DNA of 64,000 nt from Mytilus edulis (lineage: Eukaryota; Mollusca; Bivalvia; Mytilida; Mytilidae). The notes beneath the pieces were generated by a model. It was not told the origin of the DNA, ran no database searches, and saw only the letters and a program-made list of their open reading frames with translations. The stretch spans positions 20,280,746 through 20,344,745 of the forward strand of contig NC_092354.1 in assembly GCF_963676685.1 (NCBI RefSeq). The letters are read 5' to 3'. The position numbers and the translations under genes were made by a program. This document shows, in pieces, positions 21,996 to 34,612 of the stretch (its first letter is position 1; every line of letters starts with the position of its first letter).

Positions 21996-24390
21996 CTAGT
22001 ATACTGCTGCTTGAAATTCATAAATCGATTTCGAAAAAAAACCAAATCCTGTTACAAATTAAAACTGAGGGATCAAATATAAAAGGAGAAAAACGACATA
22101 ACTGAAACACAACACCAAAATGCAACACATACAGAAACGAACTATAATGTAACAATGGCAATTTACTCCGACTTGGTACAAAACATTTTAAGAAAAAATG
22201 GTGGGTTGAACGTGGTTTTGTGGCTAGCCAAACCTCCGGCTTTTATGGCAATGTTAAATATAAAATTAAAATGATAACATTACATGACAGGACTACAATA
22301 CAAATAGTAGGAGAACATAAAGGACAGAGAAACACACAAATAATAGCTATCAAAATATACCAAGCTTATAATTTAATACATCAGACGCGCATTTAGTCTA
22401 CGTAAGACTCATCAGTGATACTATCACGGACCAGCATATTGGACAAAATATAGCACCAACGTCCTCGGATCATTTCGTTTATATGCTTGCTGTTATTTGG
22501 CGAATTTGAAATGAACATTTAAATTTAGAAAATATGTGCATTTTTATTCTCTAAATTTTCCCGAAAAGTATTGAATATCATCTATTTTCAATCGTCCTGA
22601 ATATGCATGAAATATTTCCCACTGGCCGTTAAGCAACCAACAATCAATCTATTTTCAATGACTGTATATAAATCCTAATTTCATATTTGTGAAATAATTT
22701 CGGATTTTTTTTTGGTTGTCTTTCTTTCTATGTCATTAGTGATATAGGTTGTATTTGTAAAACTCATATAATTCATTTAGAGGCATAACTAACATATAAA
22801 TAGTATCATCATAGATGTAAGTAGGTCAGTGAAGAACAATTCGATAGTTTTCGTACACTACAAAAAAGTTTGGTTCTGCAAAAATTGCTAATGTTAAGTT
22901 AACAAATTGTGTAGAGGAAATAACTTTGAAAAGAGGGACTAAAGATACTAGAAAGACAACCAAACTCATTAATCGAAAATAAACTGACAACGGCATGGCT
23001 AAAATTGAAAGAGATAAACAGACAAAAATGTCATGACATAGGGCTTCTAACAAATAGAAAAGTAGGTGAGGTATATATAATTATAACATAAATTGACAAA
23101 GAAACAAAACCTGAAATAGTCTAAACCTTAAATTGAACCACTTCGTTTTATCGAAATGATTGATATTTTCTTTACTGCCACTGCAAATTCCAGATTGCTT
23201 GATTTATTTTGGTGTTTGACGCTACTTTGACAAACTTTATATTCCTGACATGGGTTATAATGCTCTTCAACTTTATACTTGTTCGGCTTTCTAACTGTTT
23301 TGATCAAAGTGTCACTGATAAGTCTTATGCAGACGAAACACGCGTCTGGCGTATCAAATTATAAAACTGGTACATGTAATAACTCTTTGTACAGACATTT
23401 TCTTACATAGAAATAGTTTATAAAACCTTGTTTTCGTGGATAGCTAAACCGCTCACTTGTATGAAAGTCGCATAAAATTCCGTTATATTGATGTGTAAAC
23501 AAAACAAACAGCATAATTGGTACTTATATCAAAAAGGAGTCGACATTGTGTAATAGTCCTAATCACTATAAAACCAAACAAATATGTAACAAAGAAACAC
23601 AAAAGTGCATATTAACAAAGAACATTATGAAAAAGAAAGACAAAAATAAAAAAAAAATTACCATAGCCTTATAAAACAATGACGGGATGTACAAGTACCG
23701 AGTCACGTCAAATGGATATCACAATAAATACAATAAAAAGTAAAATAATTATTTAAAAAGACAAATAAAAAACAATCTTGACTGATAAATATACTGGAGA
23801 CTAAATAAATTTCGTACTTTACTAAATTTACCATAATCAGGAATAATAAAATCCAAACATTTAAAGGCAAAGGATGAAAATTTATTATTAAAGTAAATAT
23901 TTAAAAAAACAAAACAAAGAATGACAGACGAGAAAGGAACAACAAATGGTATGCCAGGAATTAATGATAAATTTTACGATACACAGAATCAAGTAGTAAT
24001 CCCAAGTGAAATATCATTTTGTAACACAGAAAACGAAACCCTAAAACATCTTTTTCACAACTGTGGATATATGATGGATATATCATTATTTTTTGTCTAA
24101 ATAAGAACGTCGAAGCACTGATGTTCCGAGTAAACACAAAAACACAGGCATATATCTTTCAGTTCCATTTGTTATCATTTCAGTGGGTTTTTTTAATTGT
24201 TGTAACTGATTATTATTTTTCATGACACAGAAAAGAATCAAACAAATAAAAAGATAAACAATCTATGTATTGTGCTTGAATACAAAAACTGAACATGTTA
24301 TTCTAGGTAAAATTGACTCTACGCTAATTTGATACATATATACGCGTTATTGAATATATCAAGCTGATTCTATTTACTTTTGTATTGTAT
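21996..24390. other. Repeat-rich intergenic DNA, no gene seen
   Basis: Holds R1 body fragments (22060-22260), R2 core fragments at 22355-22420 (reversed) and 23280-23370 (forward), and a SINE-tail relic at 22600-22660. The rest is A-rich and without a supportable exon. Confidence 0.5.
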
Positions 24391-24510
24391 TTCAGAAGCA
24401 TCTTTTTGTGTCATTGGATTTTTTGTTTTAATTATTTCACATTTTGACTATGCAGATGCCTCTTTTTGTGTCATTGGATTTTTTGTTTTAATTATTTCAC
24501 ATTTTGACTT
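24391..24510. repeat. Tandem duplication, two copies of 60 bp
   Basis: TCTTTTTGTGTCATTGGATT and the following 30 bases occur at 24401 and again at 24461, exactly 60 bases apart, with almost no differences. Confidence 0.95.
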
Positions 24511-25589
24511 AGAGTACTGTTCATAATAAAACTAAAAATGCAATGAACATGCATAGTACTACATCCTTTTAATACTTATATTTCAGCGTTTTGTACGTTT
24601 GGGATCTTCTGCACTGCATCTGGAATACATCAAAAACTCTAAAACAATTTATATTTGTACATTTTACTATATAGCGCATCGAAATCGTTTTCACATTTTT
24701 TTTCTAAATCTTATTTATGAAATATGCACTTCAATGATTTATTCAGTAACACAAAGTTTTGCCAAGAGACAAACCCAGTAAAATATCCTTCCAACAAAAA
24801 TGTAAAAGAGATTGGATGAGTTTGATTATTTTGAACTTTTGATTTTTTACCATTTGAGGAGGGACTTTCCGTTTTGAATTTTCAATGAAGGTCGGTTCTT
24901 TTTTTAATATTTTACTTTCATAGAACCGAGAATGGACTAATTTACAAAAAATAATCAATCAACAGACAAAAAACACTAGGGAAACGTATGATTAAAATAA
25001 TGAAGAAAAGAGAATAAAGGGGGGGGGGGTAAAAAAAAGGTAAAAGATATAAACAAAATTTTAGAGAAAAACGACCTAAAATCAAACAATACTGAAATAA
25101 AGGACACCCATTTAGCTTAAAGATAAAATAGATAAATTAAAAATAAAGAACATATTGGGTTTAACATATGCAAATACATAAAGAAATTGTTGCATTCGTT
25201 TGCAAAGAGTGTTGATATAAATTTGTTGTAATCAGAACCATGAAAGATAACTCAAATCGAAAATTATTACCGCAATAGTATATTTTCCTCATATAATACC
25301 TGTTTGTCAGTTAAATTACTATATAAAATGTGTCCGCCTTCTGGTTTGAATCAGGTTTCCAAACTACACCAAAGAAACGTAACCCATATTCTTATGACAA
25401 TGTTGAGATAATTGATAATATCTCAACAGAAGGATTGGAACCATAAAAGTTTAAAAGAGGGACGAAAGATACCAAAGGGACAGTCAAACTCATAAATCTA
25501 AAACAAACTGACAACACCCAATAATTAAAAAATTAAAAAGTTGGATAAATGGGAAGACACCGTTATATATTTTAGTATCATTTCAGTTA
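24511..25589. other. AT-rich DNA, no gene seen
   Basis: Includes a G-run (25020-25029) in a purine-rich patch shared with similar patches at 27865, 28240 and 48620, and a diverged R1-like fragment at 25450-25520. No exon supported. Confidence 0.5.
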
Positions 25590-25735
25590 TTCTGTATAAT
25601 CCCTGACGTTTTTTCTAGTGATTATACATAATCCCTGCAAATTATAGTGATTATATATAATCCCTAAACTAACCAGTGATTATACATAATCCCTGAAAAT
25701 TTTAGGGATTCTACATAATCCCTGATTATACAAAT
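25590..25735. repeat. Degenerate short tandem repeat
   Basis: Four or five units of GTGATTATACATAATCCCTG with spacers of about 20-30 bases. One unit is reversed in part (TTTTAGGGATT), giving some hairpin potential. Confidence 0.75.
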
Positions 25736-25739
25736 TCAC

Positions 25740-27255
25740 TGTAACATATATACATATATTAACACTACATGAGTTCTCCTTTCTTTAGTGTTTGGGTTTA
25801 TTTTTTCCCGATCTTTTTTTTATTTTTTTACCTTATTTCTGAACTTGTTGCCCATTATTCTCTATTCAAAAAACCATCCAGAGTCTCATATATTTTGCTA
25901 TCAACAACAACCAAGAAAGTGTCAATATTCAACAATACCATTATGTCTGTAAGATTTTTAAATGTTGCCGTTGATGATATTATCTCATTTACTTAAAATT
26001 TATTATAAATTAGATCTTAAGTCTTTAAACTAAATTTTCATTTTAAACTTTTTTAAAAGCATTTGCCTTTTTACTTTTTGCTTTGAGGGTCATTGAAGAG
26101 TCCTAATTAGACAAAATGTGCGTCTGTCGTATAACATTTTAATCCTGAGATCTACGGTGAGTTTATTGACAGTGTACTAAAGATTAAAAAACAAACCACT
26201 GTAAATGTTCTTGTGCACCGAAAACTGAACTCTTCGTAGTGAATGTCATCATGTAAAACGTAGACAACTAAGTTTATTCGGCTGAGAAACTTAAAATGAA
26301 ATAATTGATTAGTTTCCTGTCGAAAAGCATTTTCGTAGAATTAAATGCACTCTTAGTAAGGCTTTTACATTTTTCCGTGACAATTTCAATAAGTTTACTT
26401 AGCAGAAAATTGTACATAGCCCTTGAGACAAAAACTTTTGTCAACAAAACAAAATCTATAAGAAAAACAACATGCTACAAGGGAGATAGACTGTCGTAAA
26501 ACGTAATGGATTATCGTAAAGAAATGCCGTAATTGGGATAATTTTAAATGTAGGTCACACAAACATTGGACATTTGTCATGTTTCTGTTTGTCGGTCTCC
26601 GTTCGTCTTTGGTATCACTTACACTATACCGGTATTGATTTTACTACGATTTGTGATTATAATTTACATAGTAAATAGTTACATATAAAAAAAATCGTCA
26701 ATATTGATTGAGTGAAATATAAAGCGGTCACGTTATTTAGACTTCTTTTAATCTGTATTTTCAGAATTAATTTATTTCACAAGGCTGCTTATTAAAACTA
26801 GAAGTAAAATATCTTGACATACATGTCAACTTTTAAAAATGGGAATTTTATGTGAAAGATGTCTCTTATAGTCCTACAAACCATTATATGTTGTTGGTTT
26901 TTTTTTTGCTATGGCCATTATAAATTAATAATTGTTTTGTCCAAAAAATTGTGGACAAATTTGCTTGTCAAAATTAACATTTGGGAGCCTCCATGGGAGA
27001 AATCCCCCGCAATAGTGACAGTTGGCAGGTACAACTTGATGAAGATGGTCATATTATGGAACCATTACATTTTTTCAATAAATCCCGTTTTTTTAATTGC
27101 CTTCAACAATCGCAAGACACTCCAATATCATCAATCTATTTCCTTACAAAATACAACAGCTATTTCTATACGTGCTATATATGTGTGGCAATGTTAGAAT
27201 GATACATGGAAATTAAACGAATAGTTCGATATAACTCTCAATTTCATGGTTGCAT
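25740..27255. other. Non-coding DNA, no gene seen
   Basis: Open frames at 25769-25996, 26305-26499 and 26859-27202 were considered. They have AT-driven composition, no splice signals in register and no recognisable domain. A weak R2 core lies at 26095-26150. Confidence 0.45.
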
Positions 27256-27259
27256 CGTT

Positions 27260-27425
27260 ATGCAGGGGTGGGTCTTGTCTTTTTTTTTTTTTTAAAGGGG
27301 GTTCTAAACCCAGGTGAAAGAGACTGTATACCCCCATTCATATACATTGATGGTCCAACATAACAAGGGGGATTCCAACTGCTTGACCGACATCCCCTCC
27401 CTTTCTGGGTCCGACACTGATTATA
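27260..27425. repeat. Dispersed repeat with GGGG(T/C)GG-type ends
   Basis: Runs from GCAGGGGTGGGTCTTGTC to CTTTCTGGGTCCGACACTGA with AAAGGGGGTTC inside. A related reversed and shorter piece lies at 50485-50610 (GGATCCGCCCCTG). Probably a MITE relic. Confidence 0.5.
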
Positions 27426-27487
27426 AAAATTGAATGCCTCTTTGTTTAATTGCATTAGTTGTAAAAGAGTTGATCATGCGCACATAA

Positions 27488-27800
27488 GCTGGCGGCCATC
27501 TTGGACAATTGGTTGGCTTCAAAGTAACAAACCTTGTTCAGCTCCTCATAAGGAACATTCATGCTATATTTTGTTCCATTCCATTTAGTGGTTCTCTAAA
27601 AGAAGACATTTGTATGTATTTCCCATAGGGTCTTATGTTAAACTAAGTTCCCCGATGGCGGCCATCTTGGATGGTGGATTGGCTTCAAAGTAACAACACT
27701 TGGTCATCACCTCATAAGGAACATCCATGCTATATTTAGTTGCATTCCATTCAGTGGTTCTCTAGAAAAAGCTCAAACTGTAAAAAGAAAACGACGACAG
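27488..27800 (+). repeat. Tandem duplication, about 166-bp unit
   Basis: GGCGGCCATCTTGGA opens at 27491 and again at 27657. Both copies continue with TTGGCTTCAAAGTAACAA, CCTCATAAGGAACAT and GCATTCCATT/TTCCATTCCATT to TGGTTCTCTA. An ACGACGACAGACGACGGACG tail follows. Confidence 0.9.
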
Positions 27801-28344
27801 ACGACGGACGCCCAGTGGTGAATATGAATGACTTATTAAGGCGATAGATCCGAATACCATGTCAGAGGGTGTGAATGGGTCTTATAGAATAGACAATATT
27901 GAGCAAAAAATGAGAATAGTAGAAAGGGGGGGGGGGAGAATACTAAACCAGGAAATAAAGAAGAGAGAAAAATGTCCACAAAGAAATAAAAATGTTAAAT
28001 GTCTGAAAAAATTTATAAAAGAGAAAATTGTCATAAAAATAACGATAACAGAAACTGCGGTGCAGTAATATAAAACAACGGAAATTATCCAAAAGTTATA
28101 TATGATGACGGACGATACAATCTATGTGATACTTTGATTGTTGAAGGCCGTACGTAGACCTATAGATGTTAACTTCTGTGTCGTTTTTGTCTCTTGTGGA
28201 GAGCTGTCTGATTGGCAATCATACCACATCTTCTTTTTTTATATTTGAGGGTCGGGATGGGGTTTATAGAGAATAGAATAATTGAAAAAAAATGCAGAAT
28301 AAAGGTCAACAAAGAAAAGATGAGAGAATTTTTTTTTAAAATGA
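27801..28344. repeat. Purine-rich repeats flanking an R1 copy
   Basis: Two patches (27865-28060 and 28240-28344) share GAATAGAGAATA-type A/G-rich sequence, one with a nine-G run. A short R1 copy with the usual tail (GTCTGATTGGCAATCATACC) lies between them at 28130-28240. The 69-codon open frame is a by-product. Confidence 0.6.
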
Positions 28345-29130
28345 ACTAGAGGCTCCAAGGAGCCAGTGTCGCTCACCTGATATCTTTATTTACAATTGAT
28401 GCATGAAATAATACAACCGTTTCACTTTTGCTTTAGTTTCTGAGATATAAGTCAAAAACTGCATTGTCTCCCTATGTTCTTTTGTTAGTTAGGTCTGCCT
28501 TGTTGATTGACAAACAGGGAACTAGTATATATTTGTTTAGGGGCCAGCTGAAGGACGCCTCAAGGTGCGGGAATTTCTCGCTACATTGAAGACCTGTTGG
28601 TGACTTTCTGCTGTTGTTTTTTTCTATGGTCGGGTTGTTGTCTCTTTGGCACATTCCCCATTTCCATTCTCAATTTTACATATTTTTTTAAACAAGATAC
28701 CCTTATAATGATTGTGACAAAGTTTTGTTAAATTTGTCTCAGTAGTTTGAGAAGAGAAGATTTTTATACAAAAATTACAAAAAAAATTAAAAAAATTGTT
28801 AAAAATTTACTATTAAGGACAATAATTCCTTGAGGGGTCAGTTGACCATTTTGGTTATGTTGACTTATTTGTAAATCTTACTTTGCTAAACATTATTGCT
28901 GTTTACACTTTATCTGTATCTATAAAAATATTTAAGATTATAACCAAAAACTGCTAAATTTCCTTAAAAATTACCAATTCAGGTGCAGCAACCCAACAAC
29001 AGGTTGTCCGGTTTGTCTTAAAATTTCATGACAAATAGATAAACAATTGTATCCAATGTCAGATTTGCTCTGAATGCTTTGGTTTCAGAGATATAGGCCA
29101 ACATCTACATTTTACCCTTATGTTCTAATG
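28345..29130 (+). repeat. Dispersed repeat (family R3) copy
   Basis: Opens CTAGAGGCTCCAAGGAGCCA then GTGTCGCTCACCT. It includes GTTAAATTTGTCTCAGTAGT, GGGGTCAGTTGACCATTTTG and CCCAACAACAGGTTG. The same succession is found at 51390-52260. The start is palindromic (GAGGCTCCAAGGAGCC). Confidence 0.8.
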
Positions 29131-29894
29131 AAGACGACGCCGTTGAAGACCCTCGTTTAAATGTGTTAACGTTGTTTACGTTTGGGTGTAATAAAGAAAA
29201 AATATAACGGAAGCAAAGAGTTTTCTTAAGGCAAGACACTACCATAATAAAATATTAATTACAAACTGTCTAATCGTCAATACTGCAAGTGATGGTTTCA
29301 ATGACCTAAAACTAATCGATGCAATGCTTACAGAAAATCTAAACATTAAATTTGACGCAGAGTTATATTTATCTATTCAATCAATCTAAGCAACTTTCTT
29401 AATTTGATATTTACAATATAAATTTTCATATACAAGTTTGCAAATGTCAAATCAATTCTAGAAATTTGTTTACAACGTTGGAAAAGTTTTACCAGTAAAT
29501 TAAACATCAACTAGAGAACTAATTACATTACTTACATACTATTTGGCATTTAATGGAGATCAGCTTTTGAATGAATTTGAATGAATTTATTTATTTGTAA
29601 AAACATTTACATGCTGTGGCAATCAAATAATATATTACATATATGACTTTTAAAGTGATGTTACTGAAATATATAACTTAGATACTGAAATATAAGATTT
29701 GTCATATACATTTTAATAGAAATAAGATCAATCATTATAAGGTTTGTAATGTAACATAAGTTTGCATACCAAAGACTCAATAAAGGAGGGGTGCACCGTT
29801 TTACATAGATTTAGCTCGTTTTAATTTCATAAAGTGTTGAACTAATGTTTGTTTTGACCTGTTGAAAAAAAGTTGCAAATCAGTAGACTGTTGT
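29131..29894. other. Intergenic DNA, no gene seen
   Basis: AT-rich sequence with no exon, RNA gene or clear repeat recognised. Confidence 0.5.
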
Positions 29895-30045
29895 TAAGTA
29901 GTTGTCGATGGTTTTGTTTGTCGAAAATTGTTTTGTTAAACTTAGGCCGTTAATTTTTCAATTGAATTGTTTTATATTTTTCATGTCGGGACCTTTAATC
30001 ATGTTAATAGCCTACTATACAGTATGGGTGTGTTACTGTAGGCCG
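29895..30045 (+). repeat. R1 fragment abutting the large inverted repeat
   Basis: Contains TTAGGCCGTTAATTTTTCAA, GAATTGTTTTA and the TATGGGTGTG/GTAGGCCGTAC body of R1 without its usual tail. The inverted-repeat arm begins where R1 similarity stops. Confidence 0.65.
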
Positions 30046-30283
30046 TACTTGTCTTTAAACCATTGTGGTGACGTCAACCTATTCATTTACCGTGGATTCT
30101 TTTTCTAGAATCAACGCTTCCTAAATCCGTCGCTGAAATAGACTCACCAAATTATATTCAATTGTGTTCTTTGTGTGTCTAATTTCATTAAGTTTGAATT
30201 GGCCAATTTACTGATTTCTGTTCACTAATGGAATTATTTTAAAAACTTACCTTTAATTTTTGTAATTTTTATATGCCTGCACT

Positions 30284-30365
30284 GGGAATCGAACCATGAA
30301 TTATCCTAAGTGTCACTAACATGATCATATCGACGAAACCTTTCGGCTACCAATTGGTTACGAAT
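30284..30365 (-). other. tRNA-like box sequences in the left arm
   Basis: On the minus strand an A-box-like CCAATTGGTAGCC is followed at about 60 bases by a B-box-like GGTTCGATTCCCAG. The equivalent in the right arm is 37053-37146. It does not fold as a normal tRNA by eye, so it is probably a tRNA-derived promoter or SINE head rather than a tRNA gene. Confidence 0.35.
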
Positions 30366-30652
30366 CAATTGTCTAACTTATATATATAAATGAATATTTG
30401 ATAAACATCGGTACAACGGACACACATGGATTGTACATTTAAATATACAATAATAGGCAATTGTAGTGTATCAGTTGGTAGCCGCGAGGTTTCATGGTTA
30501 TGCGTTAATGAGTTAGAACTCGGTGGTTTAGGTTCGAATCCTTATATTATTATTTTTTTGCCTCTATTCTCTAGTTTTTCTGTTTTGTTTCTTGTTTTTT
30601 AAGTTATTGTGGATATTTTGTTTAATAAAAGCGAGTTTATAATCGGATCATT

Positions 30653-31431
30653 AATAGTTATCCCATAAGGACGCGGTGTGTCAGTGTAAGATCACCCCGA
30701 TGGCCGGAGGGTGATCTAACACTGACACACCAAGTCCAACTGGGATAACTATTTTACATCCCAGCTGTTTTAGATTAGACGAAAAACCATTTACAATTCA
30801 TATAATCGAACGCCACACAACCATAACAATATACTTTATATATTACTATATGATGTATACCCTTTTTGACCCCCAAACATGATGAATAGATATCAAACAA
30901 TGTCAACTCGCCCCACTTGCCAATCGGCCCACACTATATCGCCACTTTGTAAAAATATCGTCCCAATCTTGTTTACCGACTTGCCCCACTTTGAAAAAGT
31001 GTAAAATCAAATTGAACAATCAGTCTGAAAACTCACAAATTAACATAAAAGGTTAAAACCCCACTGAATAAAGGTTTGACAACTCGCCCCACTTATGAAA
31101 ATATCTTGCTTCCTTTAAGTATGTCAAATTACTATTCTTCGTATCCAGTCGTCCTAGTGTAGTGGTATGTGTGGTGGCTTGATATGCTAAAGGTCTTGAG
31201 TTCGAATCCCAGCATATCCACTGGATTTTTTCTACGTGAATTTTGATAGATAGTCTTTTCCGTAAAATTAATTATAAGTTTTATAGTGGATTTGACATTC
31301 CCGCCAAAATGTTACAGAACAAAGGAAAGCATGCATAACAAAGAAACTCAAACTGGGGTGATCTGGCAGGGGTGATCCGGCTCAGATCACCCCTGTTAGA
31401 ACAAAGGAACTGGGGTGTAATTGTTAACTAT
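30653..31431 (+). mobile_element. Foldback element, copy 1 (about 780 bp)
   Basis: It is closely matched by 47668-48460. The left end is a hairpin (30656-30752: GGTGTGTCAGTGTAAGATCA pairs with TGATCTAACACTGACACACC). The right end is a second hairpin built on GGGGTGATC and GATCACCCC (31355-31400). Between them lie a conserved AT-rich part, a tRNA-like sequence (31145-31224) and GACATTCCCGCCAAAATG. No ORF. It is present in the left arm only, so it was either inserted there or lost from the right arm. Confidence 0.8.
31145..31224 (+). other. tRNA-like sequence within the foldback element
   Basis: A-box-like CCTAGTGTAGTGG and B-box-like GAGTTCGAATCCC are spaced as in a tRNA. The outer six bases TCCAGT and ACTGGA pair, but the 3' side is about six bases too long for a normal acceptor and the T-stem has a mismatch. 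The copy at about 48176-48254 has changed bases in the B box (GAGTTTGAATACC). A functional tRNA is unlikely. Confidence 0.4.
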
Positions 31432-31918
31432 TCCACATGTTTGAAATGAAAATGTTTACATTCTAGGTGTTCATTTTTGTTTTATAAATCAATATAGTAT
31501 GATTTCATCTGTTTATTTGCAAATTCCTATGCTAGAAAATCGTGATATGCCTAGAATAAGACTTCTTGTTGAAAATTTCTGACACATGCTTTAAATATAT
31601 GCTATATATATGTTTTTTGTCAAGTTGTTGTCCCCGGCTTTGATATATTCCCCATTTTCATTCTCAATCTTATTAGAAATAAGATAGAATATGTCTCATT
31701 TAGTCAAAAATGATCAGATGCCTGATAAAATCTTTAAGGGCAGACGTGGTGTTTTCAACATGTATTTGTATTGTTTTGACCATTTATTTATAATATATAA
31801 TTTATTGTTATGCATCATTTGTCACGATAACATGGTTATTTAAACTCACTTACAATACCTTCCAATTAAGAATAGGCTTTAATTTTGAATAGATATTATC
31901 ACAATAGTTTAAGTTATG

Positions 31919-32012
31919 GATACAATGGATAAGCGTTGATTCATGAAAAACAAACCATTCGCCCTGCGGGCTCATGGTTTCTTTTTCAAGAATCAACGCT
32001 TATCCATTGTAT
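31919..32012. repeat. Palindrome at the inner end of the left arm
   Basis: ATACAATGGATAAGCGTTGA pairs with TCAACGCTTATCCATTGTAT, with further pairing of CAAACCAT/ATGGTTT inward. The same palindrome closes the right arm at 35728-35842, where the central part is partly duplicated (ACCATGAGCCCGGA twice). Confidence 0.9.
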
Positions 32013-32030
32013 CTATATCACATAATTCCT

Positions 32031-32234
32031 AACACGTTCACTTCATTTGCATGATCTTTGGTGGAGGTTGTCCTATTGACAAACATGCCACTGTTCCTGA
32101 AATATATATTGCTTTGCCATTAAAATAATATTTTTTCGTGCTAAACTTAACAAATCATATACTAACGGACCTTAACAAATACATACATAATGTGACGGGT
32201 TTAAACATGTAAGCAGGATCCAAACCCTCCTCCT
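32031..32234. other. Spacer sequence inside the inverted repeat
   Basis: Between the inner palindrome and an R1 copy. No feature recognised. Confidence 0.4.
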
Positions 32235-32600
32235 AACCTGAGATAAGAGACCAAATATGATACAGAAAATAACAACTATAAATCACCGTACGGCCTTCAA
32301 CAATGAGCAGAGCACATACCGCATAGTCAGCTTTAAAAGACCACGAAATACAATTGGAAAACAATTAAATCAAGAAACGGCCTAATTACTTTTCAAATAA
32401 TGAGGGAAAACAATTATGTAACACAACATCAAAAGACTAACATTGCAGGTTCCTGAATTATCACAGGCACAAACGAACAGAATTTGGTGAGGTTTAACAT
32501 GTTAGCAAAATCCTAACCCTCCCCTAACCAGTAATACAACATAAGAACGAACTATAAAAATCAGTTGAAAAGGCTAAAATCATCAGATAGATACAAATAG
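32235..32600 (-). repeat. R1 copy in the spacer
   Basis: Reads the R1 body in reverse: GAGACCAAATATGATACAGA, AATCACCGTACGGCCTTCAA, GAGCACATACCGCATAGTCA and GGCCTAATTAC. It directly precedes the LINE remnant and closely resembles the insertion in the right arm at 36330-36733. Confidence 0.75.
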
Positions 32601-32612
32601 AAATACATACAA

Positions 32613-34612
32613 AACACTATCACCGAGAACATACCACAGAAAATGATGAGAAACAGCAAAAATTTACCTTGGATAACAGACAGTATAAGACGGCAAATGA
32701 AAAAGTGCAAGAAAAAATATCAAAAGTACAAATTGAAAGGCAAAGGGAAACTAGACCAACTTAAAAAACTAAAACATGATATACAAAAACAACAAAGAAC
32801 ATCTTATTGGCATTATATTGAAAATATGATATGTGGTATACCAGTTGATGACAACCCTACTACTATATCAAAGAGCTTCCCAAAAAATCTGTTCAGTTAC
32901 ATAAAAACACAAAAGTCTGAAAGCTCTAACATACCACCACTCCGAAAAGAGGGCTCACTAACATCTGACTCAAAAGCAAAAGCAAACATTTTAAATGAAC
33001 AGTTCAAAAAAGCATTTACACCTGTAACAGATGACCCAATACCAGATAAGGGCGTCAGTAAACATCCACAGATGCCCGATATTAAGATACAACAACAGGG
33101 CATATAAAAACTTCTAAATAATATCAATATCAACAAAGCCGCTGGGCCTGATCTCATCCATGGAAAAATTTTAAAAGAGTGTAAATCATCTATTACTCCC
33201 ATCTTATCAATCATATTTCAAGCATCACTGAACTCTGGAAAGATCCCAGACGACTGGCGTCACGCAAGTGTATGTCCAGCTTTCAAAAAAGGCGACAAAC
33301 ACGATCCCATAAACTATCGCCCAATATCATTGACTTGCATCTGCTGCAAACTATTAGAACATGTTGTTGCTAGTAGCATAATGAAACATCTGGAAAAAAT
33401 AAAATTCTATATGACTTACAACACGGTTTTCGATCCTCCCGCTCCTGAGAAACTCAGCTAATATCATTTATTCAAGATCTTGCAAATTCAAATAATAAAA
33501 ACATCCAAATAGACATCATAATAATGGATTTTGCAAAAGCATTCGATAAAGTTTCACACCACCACCTCATGTATACAATTGGTTTCTACGGTATAAATTG
33601 TAATGCATATCATTGGATTCAAGATTTCTTAACAAACAGAACACAAACAGTAGTCCTTGAAGGTGAAACATCAAATAAAATTCCTGTAACATCTGAGGTA
33701 CCTCAAGGCACAGTGCTTGGTCCAATTTTATTTTTAATCTTTATTAATGATTTGGCAGAATATATTGAACATAGTACATTAAGATTGTTTGCAGATGATA
33801 GCTTTTTTTATAGGGAAATTAAAAAACCAGATGACACACTTAAATTACAGTCTGACTTAGAAGCGGCCGTCAGGTGGGAGCAGGACTGGCTCATGCATTT
33901 TCACCCTGATAAGTGCAACATTCTCAGTGTAACTCAAAAACGGAAACCTTTAGACTTCACTTATAAATTACACAATCACTCTCTAGAAAAAGTCGACTCT
34001 ACAAAATATTTAGGCCTAACTCTTCAATCAAATTTAAAATGGGACAAACATATCGATAACATGACATCAAAAGCAAACCAGTCCCTTGGATTTATTCGTA
34101 GAAACCTAAAAATAGCATCACCGAAAGTTAAAGCTCACGCATATAAAGCTCTTGTCCGACCAAAATTAGAGTACTGCTCAACAATTTGGGACCCACATCA
34201 AAAACAGCAAATTTCACAAATCGAAAAAGTTCAAAGAATAGCAGCACGCTTCTCATGCAACCGCTTCCATAACACCAGCTCAGTTACTGAAATGATGACA
34301 GACCTAAATTGGTACCCACTCGAAATTAGGCGTTTACGATACAGACTTGTTTTCTTTTACAAAATTATACATGAAATTGTTGCAGTCCCTACACATAACC
34401 TTTTGATCCCACTAGAACATAGAACCAGACATAGCAATCCACACTCATTAAGGCAAATACAAACATCTAAAGACAGTTATAAATATTCATTTTATCCACG
34501 AACTGTTATAAATTGGAATCATCTGCCACAACAAATAGTATCATGCAGTACAGTACAGGGATTCAAGAGTATGATCTCAGAATCTGCTCTCATCCCCATA
34601 TTCTATCCCTAA
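32613..34612 (+). pseudogene. LINE reverse transcriptase, broken
   Basis: Three breaks are visible: a TAA at 33105-33107 in the N-terminal part, a frameshift near 33400, and TGA at 33446-33448 where a Cys codon is expected. Before the first stop the linker reads NLPWITDSIRRQMKK, typical of the region before Jockey/CR1 RTs. After it the frame shows KAAGPDLIHG, INYRPISLT and other RT blocks. From 33524 a 362-codon open frame has the catalytic segments MDFAKAFDKV, VPQGTVLGPILFLIFINDL and FADDS (the two aspartates present), then KYLGLTL, the LGFIRRNL block and the usual C-terminal KALVRPKLEY and WDPH motifs. Full-length relatives would be about 900 residues with an N-terminal AP endonuclease. Not functional as it stands. 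Confidence 0.9.

Larger units (their letters stand above)
30046..32030 (+). repeat. Left arm of a large inverted repeat
   Basis: Read in reverse complement this arm matches 35722-37378 over its whole length apart from one block in each arm. Matching landmarks, left and right: ACCATTGTGGTGACGTCA at about 30060 and 37345; AGAATCAACGCTTCCTAAAT at 30107 and 37290; GGGAATCGAACC at 30284 and 37125; the Ala-Cys-like GTTGGTAGCC block at 30475 and 36935; AAAAGCGAGTTTATAATCGG at 30627 and 36755; TTTGAAATGAAAATG at 31440 and 36305; the terminal hairpin at 31919 and 35728. Without the 779-bp block at 30653-31431 the arm is about 1.2 kb. Confidence 0.9.

Noticed and set aside
26859..27202. Overlapping plus-strand frames of 112 and 73 codons
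   Set aside because: No splice signals in register and no family; poly-T and AT bias explain much of the length.
31145..31224. Possible tRNA gene
   Set aside because: A and B boxes are present but the acceptor and T arms do not fit a canonical tRNA, and the second copy has a damaged B box.
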